From positions 1,674,001 through 1,738,000 of the forward strand of contig NZ_CP034412.1 of the NCBI RefSeq assembly GCF_006094275.1: a DNA stretch of 64,000 nucleotides. Reading direction: 5' to 3'. Both the position numbers and the translations under genes were made by a program. Every line of letters starts with the position of its first letter. Positions within the stretch are counted from its first letter, which is position 1. The stretch comes from Glutamicibacter creatinolyticus. Its GTDB lineage: Bacteria; Actinomycetota; Actinomycetes; Actinomycetales; Micrococcaceae. Shown here one piece after another: positions 48,165 to 57,615 of the stretch. The notes beneath the pieces are model-generated. The model did not search any database, was not told where the DNA came from, and worked only from the letters and a program-made list of their open reading frames with translations.

Positions 48165-49136
48165 TTAGCGGGAGGCCAGCACCCGTTCGCGCTGGGCGAT
48201 GACGTCGGGCTCGTTGCGCCGCAGCCAGGAGTACATCGGGGCCTGGACGAATAGCGTGGACAGCGCCGAGACGATCAGGCCGATGAACAGCGCCAGCGAC
48301 AGGTCCTTGAGCGTACCGGCACCCAGCAGGTAGGAGCCGATGAATAGGATCGCCGCGACCGGCAGCACCGCCACCACCGAGGTGTTGATCGAACGCACCA
48401 GGGTCTGGTTCACCGCCAGGTTCACCAGCTCGTTGAACGTGCGCTGGTCCTCCTTGGCGAAGTTCAGCGTGTTTTCCCGGACCTTGTCGAAGACCACCAC
48501 CGTGTCATAGAGGCAGTAGCTCATGATGGTCAGGAAGCCGATGATCGCGCTCGGGGTGATCTCAAAGCCGGAGAGCCCGTAGATCCCGGCGGTCACCACG
48601 ATCACGGTCATCAGCCCGATCACCGCGGCGATCGACATCTTCCAGGTGCGGAAGTACGCGGCCATCAAAAGCGTCACCAGCACCACGAACGCGACCAGCC
48701 CGAACAGGGCCTGGCGTGAGACGTCCTGGCCCCAGGTGGGGCCGATGAACGTGCTAGTCACGTGGTCCGCGTTCACCCCGTAGGCCTCGGCCAGCTGCCC
48801 GCCGATGGCCAGGGTCTGGTCATCGCTGAGCCGGTCGGTCTGCACCCGGATGGTGCCCGGGGCGATGTTGGTGACCGTCGCCTCCTGGCCCGGGACGGCG
48901 GCGGAGACCGCGTCCTCCCCGAGCTTCACGTCGGTGTTCTGCACCGCCGAGACGGTGAACTCCGAACCACCGCGGAAGTCGATGCCCAGGTTGAACCCGC
49001 CCTTGACCACGGGCACCAGGATGGAGAGCACCATCAGCACGGCGGCGATAGAGAACCACAGCTTGCGCTTGGCCACGAACGGGTAGGAGCGCTTGCCGGT
49101 GTAGAGTTCGTTGCCCCATTGAGCGAGCTTATTCAT
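48165..49136 (-). CDS. secF: Protein translocase subunit SecF
   Basis: Six-helix membrane protein that, with SecD, uses the proton gradient to help Sec-dependent export. Hydrophobic segments near residues 27-45, 138-160, 165-185, 190-210, 245-265 and 275-295. Family motif FNLGIDFRGGSEFTV at about residues 48-62 in the first periplasmic loop. 323 residues. The ATG overlaps the secD stop by 8 bp. Last gene of yajC-secD-secF. Confidence 0.95.
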   Translation of the reverse strand: MNKLAQWGNELYTGKRSYPFVAKRKLWFSIAAVLMVLSILVPVVKGGFNLGIDFRGGSEFTVSAVQNTDVKLGEDAVSAAVPGQEATVTNIAPGTIRVQTDRLSDDQTLAIGGQLAEAYGVNADHVTSTFIGPTWGQDVSRQALFGLVAFVVLVTLLMAAYFRTWKMSIAAVIGLMTVIVVTAGIYGLSGFEITPSAIIGFLTIMSYCLYDTVVVFDKVRENTLNFAKEDQRTFNELVNLAVNQTLVRSINTSVVAVLPVAAILFIGSYLLGAGTLKDLSLALFIGLIVSALSTLFVQAPMYSWLRRNEPDVIAQRERVLASR

Positions 49137-50826
49137 TGTTCTCCTCCCGGTTCGCTTCGGCGGCCCGGCGTTCGGCGATCGTCATCCTGCGGGTGGCCTC
49201 GGCGGCGGCCTTGGTGTTCCTCTTGCCGCGCGCCGTGGTGACGTTCTCGTTGAACCGGCGGACCTGCCCGGCCCCGCGGTACAGCGGCACCGCGCCCAGC
49301 AGCGACGGGTCCAGCCCGGACCAGCGGTGGCCCTCGGCGAAGAACTTGGTGCGCGAGAGCACCACCAGCAGCGGGTGGGTCAGCCCGTAGACGATGATCA
49401 GGTCGATCACCGCGGTCAGGCCCAGGGTGAACGCGAAGCCGCGCACGTTGCCCACCGCCACGATGTACAGCACCACCGCGGCCAGCAGGTTCACGGCCTT
49501 GGAGACCAGGATGGTGCGCCGGGCCCGTCCCCAGCCCACGTCGATGGCCCCCGCCAGCGGACGGCCCTCGCGCAGCTCATCGCGCACGCGTTCGAAGTAG
49601 ACGATGAACGAGTCGGCGATCAAGCCGATCGCCACGATCAGGCCGGCCACGCCGGCCAGCGAGAGCCGGTAGTTCATCGTCCAGCCCAGCAGCAGCAGCG
49701 CCAGGTAGGTCAGCACACCGGAGGCCAGCAGCGACAGGATGGTGACCAGGCCCAGGGCGCGGTACTGGAAGAGCGAGTAGATGAACACCAGCACCAGGCC
49801 GATGACGCCGGCGATCAACCCGCCGCGCAGCTGATCAGCGCCCAGGGTGGCGGAGATCTGCTGTTCGGACTGGATCTCGAAGCTGATCGGCAGTGCGCCG
49901 TACTTCAGCTGCTCGGCCAGCGCCTGGGCGGACTCCTCGGTGAAGCCGCCGGTGATCTGCGGGCGCCCGTCGCTGATGACGGCGTTGGTGGTCGGCGCGG
50001 AGATCACGGTGCCATCCAGCACGATCGCGAACTGGTTGCGCGAACCCTGCAGCGAGACCAGACGCTGGGTGGTGTCCGAGAAGGTCTTGGTGCCTTCGCT
50101 GTTGAACTCGATGACCACGGCCCAGTCGCCGGTCACCGCGCCCTGTGCGCCGCGGGTCATCTGCGCGTAGGCGTCGGAGATGTCCTGGCCGGGGATTTCC
50201 ACCGGGCCCAGGATGTACTTCGCGCCCATCCGGGGATCGCACGAAATCATCGGCTCATCCGGGTCGTGGGTGGTCGATTCGCGCTTGTCCAGCTCGCTGG
50301 GGCAGTCGTAGGCCTCGAAGTCCTTGTAGAGCTGCGGGCTGATCCAGTTGGTGTCCGAGGCGTTCTCCGGCTTGCCCTCAGGCTTGGGGATCTCCGCCTC
50401 CGGGGTGCGTTCTTCCTTCGGGGTGGCCTCGAAGGCGCCGGTGATCAGCACCGGGCGGAACTCCATGTTGGCCGAGGCCTGGATCAGTTCGCGGGTCTTG
50501 GTGTCCGGCACGCCGGGCATCGAGACGACCACGTTGCTGCCGGACTGGGTGGTGATCTCCGCCTCGGAGACGCCGCTACCGTCCACGCGCTGGCGGATGA
50601 TCTCCACCGCCTGGTCCAGCTGGTCCTGGTCGATGCTTTCATCGCCCTGGACCCGCGGGGCCAGGATCATCTGGGTGCCGCCTTCCAGGTCCAGTGCGAG
50701 TTTGGGGGCGAAGCTGGTCTTGCCGGTGGCGACGCCGGCGACAAGGATGCCGGTGGCGATGATCGTCAACGCCAGCAGCCAGATCAACGCCCGGTGCGCC
50801 TGTTTTACAGGTCCAATTGATGACAT
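49129..50826 (-). CDS. secD: Protein translocase subunit SecD
   Basis: Six-helix partner of SecF with a large extracytoplasmic loop (about 45-370) that contacts emerging protein. Typical starts LALDLEGGTQMILAP (about residues 44-58) and VVSMPGVPD, and the C-terminal half carries the membrane helices (from about 370) with DSFIVYFERVRDELREGR near residue 450. 565 residues. ATG 50826 follows yajC by 58 bp; overlaps secF by 8 bp. Confidence 0.95.
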   Translation of the reverse strand: MSSIGPVKQAHRALIWLLALTIIATGILVAGVATGKTSFAPKLALDLEGGTQMILAPRVQGDESIDQDQLDQAVEIIRQRVDGSGVSEAEITTQSGSNVVVSMPGVPDTKTRELIQASANMEFRPVLITGAFEATPKEERTPEAEIPKPEGKPENASDTNWISPQLYKDFEAYDCPSELDKRESTTHDPDEPMISCDPRMGAKYILGPVEIPGQDISDAYAQMTRGAQGAVTGDWAVVIEFNSEGTKTFSDTTQRLVSLQGSRNQFAIVLDGTVISAPTTNAVISDGRPQITGGFTEESAQALAEQLKYGALPISFEIQSEQQISATLGADQLRGGLIAGVIGLVLVFIYSLFQYRALGLVTILSLLASGVLTYLALLLLGWTMNYRLSLAGVAGLIVAIGLIADSFIVYFERVRDELREGRPLAGAIDVGWGRARRTILVSKAVNLLAAVVLYIVAVGNVRGFAFTLGLTAVIDLIIVYGLTHPLLVVLSRTKFFAEGHRWSGLDPSLLGAVPLYRGAGQVRRFNENVTTARGKRNTKAAAEATRRMTIAERRAAEANREENNE

Positions 50827-50884
50827 CTAGAGTGCTTTCTCATCGAGGAGACTTCGGTGAGCCCACAAAACGGGGCCAAGGGGA

Positions 50885-51265
50885 TTAGGCGTTGCGCTCG
50901 TCCTTGCCCTCGTCGTCCAGGCGACGCAGGGTCTCTTCCGCGGTCTCGGTGCCGGCGGCCGGGGCCTCGGTCTGCACCTCGGGCTCGATGAACTGGGCGA
51001 TGGCCTGGCGGTGCACGGTCAGCACGGTGCCCGGGGCGACCTCAAGCTCAACCCGGTCCTGCTCGTCGATGCGCACCACGGTGCCGAAGATCCCGGAGTT
51101 GGTCATCACCTTGGCGCCGGGAACGGTCTTCTCCTTCAGCGTCTCCTGCTGCTTGCTGACCTTTTTGCGTCCACGGATCATCATGATGATCAGCACGGCG
51201 AACAGGCCGACCATCAGGATCATCGAAGGGTTGAAACCGCCCGCGGCGGCCTGTGCAAACGTCAC
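50885..51265 (-). CDS. yajC: Preprotein translocase subunit YajC
   Basis: Small accessory protein of the SecDF complex. 126 residues from GTG 51265: one membrane helix (PSMILMVGLFAVLIIMMI, about residues 12-29), then the conserved basic RGRKKVSKQQETLK, a DVF-like beta region (GTVVRIDEQDRVELEVAPG) and an acidic C-terminus. I prefer GTG 51265 over the longer frame (to 51352): the family begins just before the helix, and a TATATT -10 box lies 10 bp upstream. It is first in the sec unit. Confidence 0.9.
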   Translation of the reverse strand: MTFAQAAAGGFNPSMILMVGLFAVLIIMMIRGRKKVSKQQETLKEKTVPGAKVMTNSGIFGTVVRIDEQDRVELEVAPGTVLTVHRQAIAQFIEPEVQTEAPAAGTETAEETLRRLDDEGKDERNA

Positions 51266-51275
51266 GGAGTACACG

Positions 51276-51281
51276 AATATA
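51276..51281 (-). promoter_or_regulatory. Putative -10 box of the yajC-secD-secF operon
   Basis: TATATT on the minus strand, 10 bp before the chosen GTG start, so the leader would be very short. Possible -35 TTTTTG lies 16 bp upstream (51303-51298). The long reading frame upstream is therefore probably non-coding. Confidence 0.4.
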
Positions 51282-51404
51282 CCTGCTAACAAATCGACAA
51301 AAAGAGCGTGTGGCCCGGCATCCCGCGGTTTCGCGGTCATGGCACGGGCCACTTCAGTCTAGTCGCTGAAGCCAGCGGGGTAACACATTTACGCCTGCAG
51401 AGGA

Positions 51405-52454
51405 CTAATCCTCATCGGATTCATAGTTTTGCGCCCCGGCGAACAGGGCGTCCTTCGGCACGGCCAGGCCCAGGTGCTCCCACGCCTCGGGCATTGCGAT
51501 GCGTCCGCGCGGGGTGCGTCCCATCAGGCCCTCACGCACCAGGTAGGGTTCTGCCACGGTTTCCACCGTTTCGGTTTCCTCCCCCACCGCGATCGCCAGG
51601 GTGGACAGGCCCACCGGTCCCCCGCCGAACTTCTGGCACAGGGCCTGCAGCACGGAGCGGTCCAGCCGGTCCAGGCCCTTGACGTCGACCTCGTACATGT
51701 CCAGTGCCGCAGCCGCGGCCCGCTGGTCGATCTGCTCCAGGCGGTTGACCAGCGCCCAGTCCCGCACCCGGCGCAGCAGCCGGTTGGCGATGCGCGGGGT
51801 GCCGCGCGAGCGGGAGGCGATTTCGGTGAACGCGGTGGAGGTGACGGCCAAATCCAGCATCATCGCAGAACGGCGCAGCACCAGTTCCAGTTCGTCGACC
51901 GCGTAGAACTCCAGGTGCCCGGTGAACCCGAACCGGTCGCGCAGCGGCCCGGGCAGCAGCCCGGCGCGGGTGGTGGCCCCGACCAGGGTGAACGGCGGCA
52001 GCTCCAGCGGAATGGAGGTGGCCCCGGCCCCCTTGCCCACGATGATGTCCACGCGGAAGTCCTCCATGGCCATGTACAGCATTTCCTCGGCCGGGCGGGA
52101 CATGCGGTGGATCTCGTCCAGGAACAGCACCTCCCCCTCGGTCAGCGAGGAGAGGATCGCGGCCAGATCCCCGGCGTGCTGGATGGCCGGGCCGGAGGAG
52201 ATGCGCAGCGGGGCGTTCATTTCCGAGGCGATGATCATCGACAAGGTGGTCTTGCCCAACCCCGGGGGGCCGGAGAGCAGCACGTGGTCTGCGGTGCGTT
52301 CGCGGATGCGGGCGGCCTCCAGCACCATGGACAGCTGCTGGCGCACCCGCGACTGCCCGACGAAGTCGTCGAAGTTGCGCGGGCGCAGTGCCGCCTCCAG
52401 GGTGCGTTCCTCGGCACCGCTGGAGGCGTCGGTGAGTTTGGTGGAATCGTTCAC
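51405..52454 (-). CDS. ruvB: Holliday junction branch-migration ATPase RuvB
   Basis: AAA+ ring helicase that drives branch migration with RuvA. Walker [13 protein letters not shown] near residue 63, Walker [14 protein letters not shown] near residue 109, sensor 1 [10 protein letters not shown], and a C-terminal winged-helix domain (about 260-340). 349 residues. Starts 21 bp after the ruvA stop. Second gene after ruvA; the order ruvC-ruvA-ruvB is standard. Confidence 0.97.
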   Translation of the reverse strand: MNDSTKLTDASSGAEERTLEAALRPRNFDDFVGQSRVRQQLSMVLEAARIRERTADHVLLSGPPGLGKTTLSMIIASEMNAPLRISSGPAIQHAGDLAAILSSLTEGEVLFLDEIHRMSRPAEEMLYMAMEDFRVDIIVGKGAGATSIPLELPPFTLVGATTRAGLLPGPLRDRFGFTGHLEFYAVDELELVLRRSAMMLDLAVTSTAFTEIASRSRGTPRIANRLLRRVRDWALVNRLEQIDQRAAAAALDMYEVDVKGLDRLDRSVLQALCQKFGGGPVGLSTLAIAVGEETETVETVAEPYLVREGLMGRTPRGRIAMPEAWEHLGLAVPKDALFAGAQNYESDED

Positions 52455-52475
52455 GCCATGTTCCTAGCTGTATTC

Positions 52476-53096
52476 CTATCGGGCGCGGGCGCCGGTGGAC
52501 ATGCTGCGCAGGGCCGCGCGCAGGATTTCGGGCACGTTGCCGGTTTCCACGATTTCCGGGGAGGCCTTGGCCAGCTTGCCCAGGGTGTTCTTGGCGTCCT
52601 TCTCGGTCCAGCCCAGGCCGGTGAGCGCCTCGATGACCTGCGGTTCCCACACCCCGGCGGTGCCCGGTGCGGCGCCGTTGGCCGCGGCCGCGCCGGTGGG
52701 CACCAGTTTCCCGTTCAGCTCCAGCACGATCCGGCTGGCACCCTTGGGGCCGATGCCCGAGACCTTGGTGAACGCGGCGGTGTCCTTCGTGTTGGCCGCC
52801 ACGCGCACCTGCTCGGGGCTGTGCACGGCCAGGATCGCCAATCCGGTGCGCGGGCCGATCCCGGACACGGAGGTGAGCACCTCGAAGACCTCGCGCTCCT
52901 CGGCCGAGGCGAAGCCGTAGAGGGTCATGGAGTCCTCACGGACCACCAGGGAGGTGTAGACGGTGGCCTGGCTGCCGACCTGCAGGCCCGAGAGCGTTTG
53001 GGGGGTGGCGTTGATGAGCATCCCGAACCCGTTGACGTTGATGACCGCGTTGTTCAGGGCCACGGCCTCAACCCGGCCGGACAGTGAGCTGATCAT
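52476..53096 (-). CDS. ruvA: Holliday junction DNA-binding subunit RuvA
   Basis: Tetrameric junction-binding protein. 206 residues: OB-fold domain (1-65), two helix-hairpin-helix motifs in the middle domain (SVSGIGPRTGLAILAV at about 76-91 and VSGIGPKGASRIVLEL at about 110-125) and the RuvB-binding C-terminal domain (from about 150, EALTGLGWTEKDAKNTL). I chose ATG 53096 with AGGAG 4 nt upstream over the frame to 53111. Follows ruvC after 61 bp that hold an AT-rich repeat. Confidence 0.95.
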   Translation of the reverse strand: MISSLSGRVEAVALNNAVINVNGFGMLINATPQTLSGLQVGSQATVYTSLVVREDSMTLYGFASAEEREVFEVLTSVSGIGPRTGLAILAVHSPEQVRVAANTKDTAAFTKVSGIGPKGASRIVLELNGKLVPTGAAAANGAAPGTAGVWEPQVIEALTGLGWTEKDAKNTLGKLAKASPEIVETGNVPEILRAALRSMSTGARAR

Positions 53097-53131
53097 GCCA
53101 CTCCTTTGCATACCTTTTCGACATCCCCAGC

Positions 53132-53157
53132 ATATCGAAGATATGTACGAATATCGA
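53132..53157. repeat. AT-rich direct repeat between ruvC and ruvA
   Basis: ATATCGA occurs at 53132-53138 and 53151-53157, starts 19 bp apart, in the only AT-rich stretch of the ruv cluster. On the minus strand TCGATA (53156-53151) and TATGCT (53134-53129) are 17-spaced, so a separate ruvA-ruvB promoter is possible. It does not match the LexA box TCGAAC-N4-GTTCGA. Confidence 0.35.
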
Positions 53158-53754
53158 TTAGCGTCCGGTGCCGCGGCGCTTGGCCGAGGCCTCCGCGGCG
53201 ATCCAGGCCTGCTGGGCGGTGGTCAGCTGGGTGGAGCCGACCCGCCCGGCGGAGGCCGAGGCGTTGGAGCCGACCGCCGCGCCGCGCCAGGCGTGGGCGA
53301 TGGCCAGGGCCACCGCGTCCGCCGCGTCGGCGGGCTTGGGCGGGGAATCCAGCCGGCAGATCTTCGCGACCATCTTGCCCACCGAGTTCTTGTTCGCCTG
53401 CCCGCTGCCGGTGACCGCGGCCTTGACCTCGGTCGGGGTGTGCATCGCCACCGGAATCCCGCGCCGGGCGGCAGCGGTGATCACCACCCCGGAGGCCTGG
53501 GCGGTGCCGATCACGGTGGTCACGCTGACCGCGGAGAACACGCGCTCGATGGCCAGCACGTCCGGGCGGTGCCGTTCCAGCCAGGCGTCGATCGCCTCAG
53601 CGATCGTCAGCAGCCGGCGGTCCAGCGGGGTGCCCGGCGGGGTGCCGGCGACCGACACGTCCACCAGGGTGACCTTGCGGTTGGGTTCGACGTCGACCAC
53701 GGCCAGCCCGCAACGGGTCAGGCCGGGGTCGATGCCGACTACGCGGAGCGTCAA
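53158..53754 (-). CDS. ruvC: Crossover junction endodeoxyribonuclease RuvC
   Basis: Resolves Holliday junctions by symmetrical cuts. RNase H fold with the acidic residues Asp9 ([12 protein letters not shown]), Glu about 70 (LAIERVFS), and Asp pair in [15 protein letters not shown] near 142. 198 residues with a Ser/Ala-rich C-terminus. Start TTG 53754, without a clear Shine-Dalgarno; no better start is seen. It follows yebC after 14 bp. Confidence 0.93.
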   Translation of the reverse strand: MTLRVVGIDPGLTRCGLAVVDVEPNRKVTLVDVSVAGTPPGTPLDRRLLTIAEAIDAWLERHRPDVLAIERVFSAVSVTTVIGTAQASGVVITAAARRGIPVAMHTPTEVKAAVTGSGQANKNSVGKMVAKICRLDSPPKPADAADAVALAIAHAWRGAAVGSNASASAGRVGSTQLTTAQQAWIAAEASAKRRGTGR

Positions 53755-53768
53755 GTGACTGCCGGCCC

Positions 53769-54527
<759 letters not shown>

Positions 54528-54531
54528 GGTG

Positions 54532-55143
54532 TTAAGCGTCTCCTTGCGTCATGTGGATGAAAAACTCGTGGATGGCATTGCTGCCGGTGACCTCGGGATG
54601 AAATGAGGTCGCCAATAAATTTTCCTGTCGTACCGCAACAATTCTATCGTGAACTGCCCGATTCTGGCCGGGGACGGTGGACAGGACCTGCACGGCGGGG
54701 CCGACCTGCACCGCTTCGGGGGCGCGGATGAACACCGCCTCGAAGCTGTGTCCGGCAAATTCCAGCACCGACTCGAAGGAGTCCACCTGGCGGCCAAACG
54801 CGTTGCGCCGCACCGTCATGTCGATCCCGCCAAAGCTGCGCTGCGCCTGCCCGGTGGCCGAGATGGCCGGGTTCTCGATCTGGTCGGCCAGCATGATCAT
54901 CCCGGCGCAGGAGCCGTACACGGGCAGGCCGGAGGAAATCAGCGTCCGGATCGGCTCGGCCAGGCCGTAGTTGCGCGAGAGCCGGTCGATGACCGAGGAC
55001 TCTCCGCCGGGGATGACCAGCCCGTCCAGGTGCTCCAGGTCCTGCGGAGTGCGCACCGGCAGCGCCGCGGCTCCCAGCCGGATCAGCGCCTGCAGGTGTT
55101 CGCGGAAATCGCCTTGCAGCGCCAGTACCCCAATGCGGGTCAT
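54532..55143 (-). CDS. pdxT: Pyridoxal 5'-phosphate synthase, glutaminase subunit
   Basis: Class I amidotransferase that supplies ammonia to PdxS. Nucleophile Cys79 in YGSCAGMI, triad His and Glu in the C-terminal SFHPEVTG, glutamine site GGESSVID near residue 47. 203 residues from ATG 55143; AAGG upstream. PdxS, its partner, is not adjacent but 7.7 kb away (62822-63730, same strand), with accessory genes between; in relatives they are normally neighbours. Confidence 0.95.
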   Translation of the reverse strand: MTRIGVLALQGDFREHLQALIRLGAAALPVRTPQDLEHLDGLVIPGGESSVIDRLSRNYGLAEPIRTLISSGLPVYGSCAGMIMLADQIENPAISATGQAQRSFGGIDMTVRRNAFGRQVDSFESVLEFAGHSFEAVFIRAPEAVQVGPAVQVLSTVPGQNRAVHDRIVAVRQENLLATSFHPEVTGSNAIHEFFIHMTQGDA

Positions 55144-55382
55144 CTGCCTGCCTTCCTGCGGTGGTGTGGTGCGCGCACCGGTGGGTGCGCGCACATCAGG
55201 TTAAGCCCGCGCCGGGGCGGCCGGCGTTTTTTCCTCGGCGTGTCGCACCGGGTTTCCGCCGCATTTGCCCTGCATTTCGGGGCGCTTGGGCGCCGGCTGG
55301 TTGCTGATTGGCGCGGCCCGGCAATCTTGGTAGGTTCGCAGGGACAGCTACGCCCAGGTGAGAAGAGCGGGGAGTTTTGACC

Positions 55383-56225
55383 ATGACCGATGCCACGAAC
55401 CATTCCACAACCCATTTCCAGCTGCCCGGCGACGTGATGATGCCGGCGATCGCCCTGGGCACCTACCCGATGCAGGGCGCGGAGGCCGCCCACGCGGTGG
55501 AGGGGGCGCTGCGGCTGGGCTACCGGCACGTGGACACCGCGGAGAACTACCACAACGAGGAGGGGGTCGGCGAGGGGATCCGGCGCTCCGGGCTGCCGCG
55601 CGAGGAGGTGTTCATCACCACCAAGTTCAACAGGCAATGGCACAGCATCGATGGGGTGCGCCAGGCATTCGAGAACTCGGTGCAGCGTCTGGGGGTGGAC
55701 TACCTGGACCTGTTCCTGATCCATTGGCCCAACCCGGAGCAGGGCACGTTCGTGGAGGCGTTCGAGGGCCTGGCCCGGCTGCAGACCGAGGGGAAGGTGC
55801 GGGCGATCGGCGTGTCGAACTTCAAGCCCAAGCACCTGCAGCAGCTGTTCGACGCCGGCCTGGCCCCGGCGGTGAACCAGATCCAGCTGGACCCGGAATA
55901 CCGCAACCCGCAGGCCCAGCAGTTCCACCGGGAGCACGGGATCCGCACCGAGGCGTACACGCCGCTGGGACGCGGCGGCGCGTTTTTGCACAACCCGGCC
56001 CTGACCGAGCCGGCGCAGAAGTACGGCAAGACCGCGGCCCAGGTGACGCTGCGCTGGCACGTACAGCAGGGCATCGCCGCCGCCCCGAAGTCCGCGCATC
56101 CCCAACGGCAGCAGCAGAACCTGGACATCTTCGACTTCGAGCTGACTGACGCGGAGATCGCGCGGATCAATTCGCTGGACACCGGCAAGCACGCCCGCCA
56201 GGATTCGGAGAGCTTCGGGCACTAG
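55383..56225 (+). CDS. Aldo/keto reductase
   Basis: NADPH-dependent oxidoreductase with the (beta/alpha)8 fold, 280 residues. The catalytic tetrad is complete: Asp51, Tyr56 (HVDTAENYHNE), Lys81 (ITTKFNRQ) and His114 (FLIHWP). Cofactor segment VNQIQLDPEYR and PKSAHPQRQQQN. The length and form fit the 2,5-diketo-D-gluconate-reductase-like group. The substrate is not predictable. ATG 55383 has GGGGAG 8 nt upstream. First gene of the accessory block after pdxT, on the opposite strand. Confidence 0.9.
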   Translation: MTDATNHSTTHFQLPGDVMMPAIALGTYPMQGAEAAHAVEGALRLGYRHVDTAENYHNEEGVGEGIRRSGLPREEVFITTKFNRQWHSIDGVRQAFENSVQRLGVDYLDLFLIHWPNPEQGTFVEAFEGLARLQTEGKVRAIGVSNFKPKHLQQLFDAGLAPAVNQIQLDPEYRNPQAQQFHREHGIRTEAYTPLGRGGAFLHNPALTEPAQKYGKTAAQVTLRWHVQQGIAAAPKSAHPQRQQQNLDIFDFELTDAEIARINSLDTGKHARQDSESFGH

Positions 56226-56228
56226 GGT

Positions 56229-56268
56229 CCACCAGGGCCCACCAGAGCCCATCAGGGCCATGCGGGCC
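56229..56268. repeat. Short tandem repeat after the aldo/keto reductase
   Basis: Three decamers CCACCAGGGC, CCACCAGAGC, CCATCAGGGC in a row (56229-56258), then a degenerate fourth, CATGCGGGCC. They lie in the 131-bp gap between convergent genes. No strong terminator stem is seen. Confidence 0.6.
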
Positions 56269-56356
56269 GACGAGGTCAACGCCGCGGATCGGATAGTCCC
56301 CCGCACGGTGAGTGCGGCCGACGGGATGGGGCGCAGTTCCCTGGCGCCGCCGGGTG

Positions 56357-57526
56357 CTACCTGGTGCCGGCCGGTTCCCAGGGCACCAGTCCGTCCTTGA
56401 ACGCCCCGTAGGCGTCCACGGTCTTGGTGCTGCGTTCCCGGCTGGCTTCGGCCTGCCCGTCCTCCACGCACCGGCTGGCCTCGGCGACCTGGCACCAGCG
56501 CACCGGGTCCTCGGTCAAGAAGTGCGGCACCCAGGCCGGTTCGCTCACCGACCAGTCATCGTCCTGCTGCCGGGTGAACGTGGCCTTGACGCTGATTCCC
56601 TCCCGGTTCAGCACGGTCGGGGTGGCGTGCTTGGCCACCGAGTTGCCCAGCCCATACACGATCCAGGTGCCCTTGTGCTTTTCGATGGGCAGCACCGAGT
56701 GGGTGTGGTGCATGTAGATGAAGTCGAACTCACCGGAGGCGGCCAACGCCCGGCCGAGCTTGCGCTGCTCGGCGGTGGGACGGTTGGTGTACTCCGCGCC
56801 GTCGTGCACGGCGGCCACCACGACCTGCGCCCCCGCCTCGCGGGCATCCTTGGCCCGCTGGATCAGGGAGGCCGCGGAGATGTCGGTGTCCACCCGCCAG
56901 TCGGTGTCCGCGCTCATCCCGTTCAGCGAATAGGTGCCGGCGATGACCCCGAGCTTGACCCCGTCGACCTCCATGATCGGCGGTGCCTCGGCCTCCGCGG
57001 CGGTGCGGTAGGAGCCGGTGGAGAACATCCCGGCCTGCTCCAGGGTGTCGATGGTGCGCTTGACCCCGGCGGTGCCGGCGTCCACCGTGTGGTTGGTGGC
57101 GGTGGTGCACCCGTCATAGCCGACCTGCTTCAGGTCGGTGACGATCTGCGCCGGGACGGTGAACATCGGGTAGCCGCTGTAGGGCGGAACCCCGATCGGG
57201 GTTTCCAGGTTGCACAGCGCCGCATCCGCGTCCTGGATGTACGGCTCCAGCCCGCCCAGCAGCGGGGAGAAATCGTACTTTTGCCCTCCGGTGTTCGCCT
57301 CGCGCAGCAGCCGCGGGTGCAGCAGCACGTCGCCGGTCAATGCCAGGGAGAAGGACTGCGGTTCGGCGCTGGGCTCCGGCTCGGTTTCCTGCGGCGTCCC
57401 GGTTGCGGTGGTGGGGGTAGGCGCCGTGCCGGCACCGGAGGGGGCGGGGGTGCCGGGATCGGGAACGGTGGCGCAACCGGCCAGCAGGGCCGCGCCGGCC
57501 AGCAGGCTCAGGGCTCGAAGCTTCAT
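56357..57526 (-). CDS. CapA-like lipoprotein (metallophosphatase fold)
   Basis: 389 residues. Signal peptide with lipobox LAGC (residues 15-18, Cys18 lipidated), then a Thr/Pro-rich linker (20-65) as for a surface-anchored protein. From about 70 the CapA (poly-gamma-glutamate or capsule synthesis) domain: LALTGDVLLHPRLL, CNLETPIG and TATNHTVDAG, AVHDGAEYTNRPT, and MHHTHSVLPIEKHKG. The phosphoesterase-type motifs are present. Family members act in polyglutamate synthesis or have unknown roles. ATG 57526 was chosen because the signal peptide starts there. Convergent with the aldo/keto reductase. Confidence 0.85.
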   Translation of the reverse strand: MKLRALSLLAGAALLAGCATVPDPGTPAPSGAGTAPTPTTATGTPQETEPEPSAEPQSFSLALTGDVLLHPRLLREANTGGQKYDFSPLLGGLEPYIQDADAALCNLETPIGVPPYSGYPMFTVPAQIVTDLKQVGYDGCTTATNHTVDAGTAGVKRTIDTLEQAGMFSTGSYRTAAEAEAPPIMEVDGVKLGVIAGTYSLNGMSADTDWRVDTDISAASLIQRAKDAREAGAQVVVAAVHDGAEYTNRPTAEQRKLGRALAASGEFDFIYMHHTHSVLPIEKHKGTWIVYGLGNSVAKHATPTVLNREGISVKATFTRQQDDDWSVSEPAWVPHFLTEDPVRWCQVAEASRCVEDGQAEASRERSTKTVDAYGAFKDGLVPWEPAGTR

Positions 57527-57615
57527 GCCTCTTAGCGTACGCAATCAGCCAGGACGCCTTGGACCGCTTCGCGTAAATGCCCGCGAATGGGCGGGGAATA
57601 TGACAACCTTTGATT

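Noticed and set aside
53097-53157. LexA (SOS) box before ruvA
   Set aside because: The palindrome TCGAAC-N4-GTTCGA is not present; the AT-rich direct repeat does not match it.
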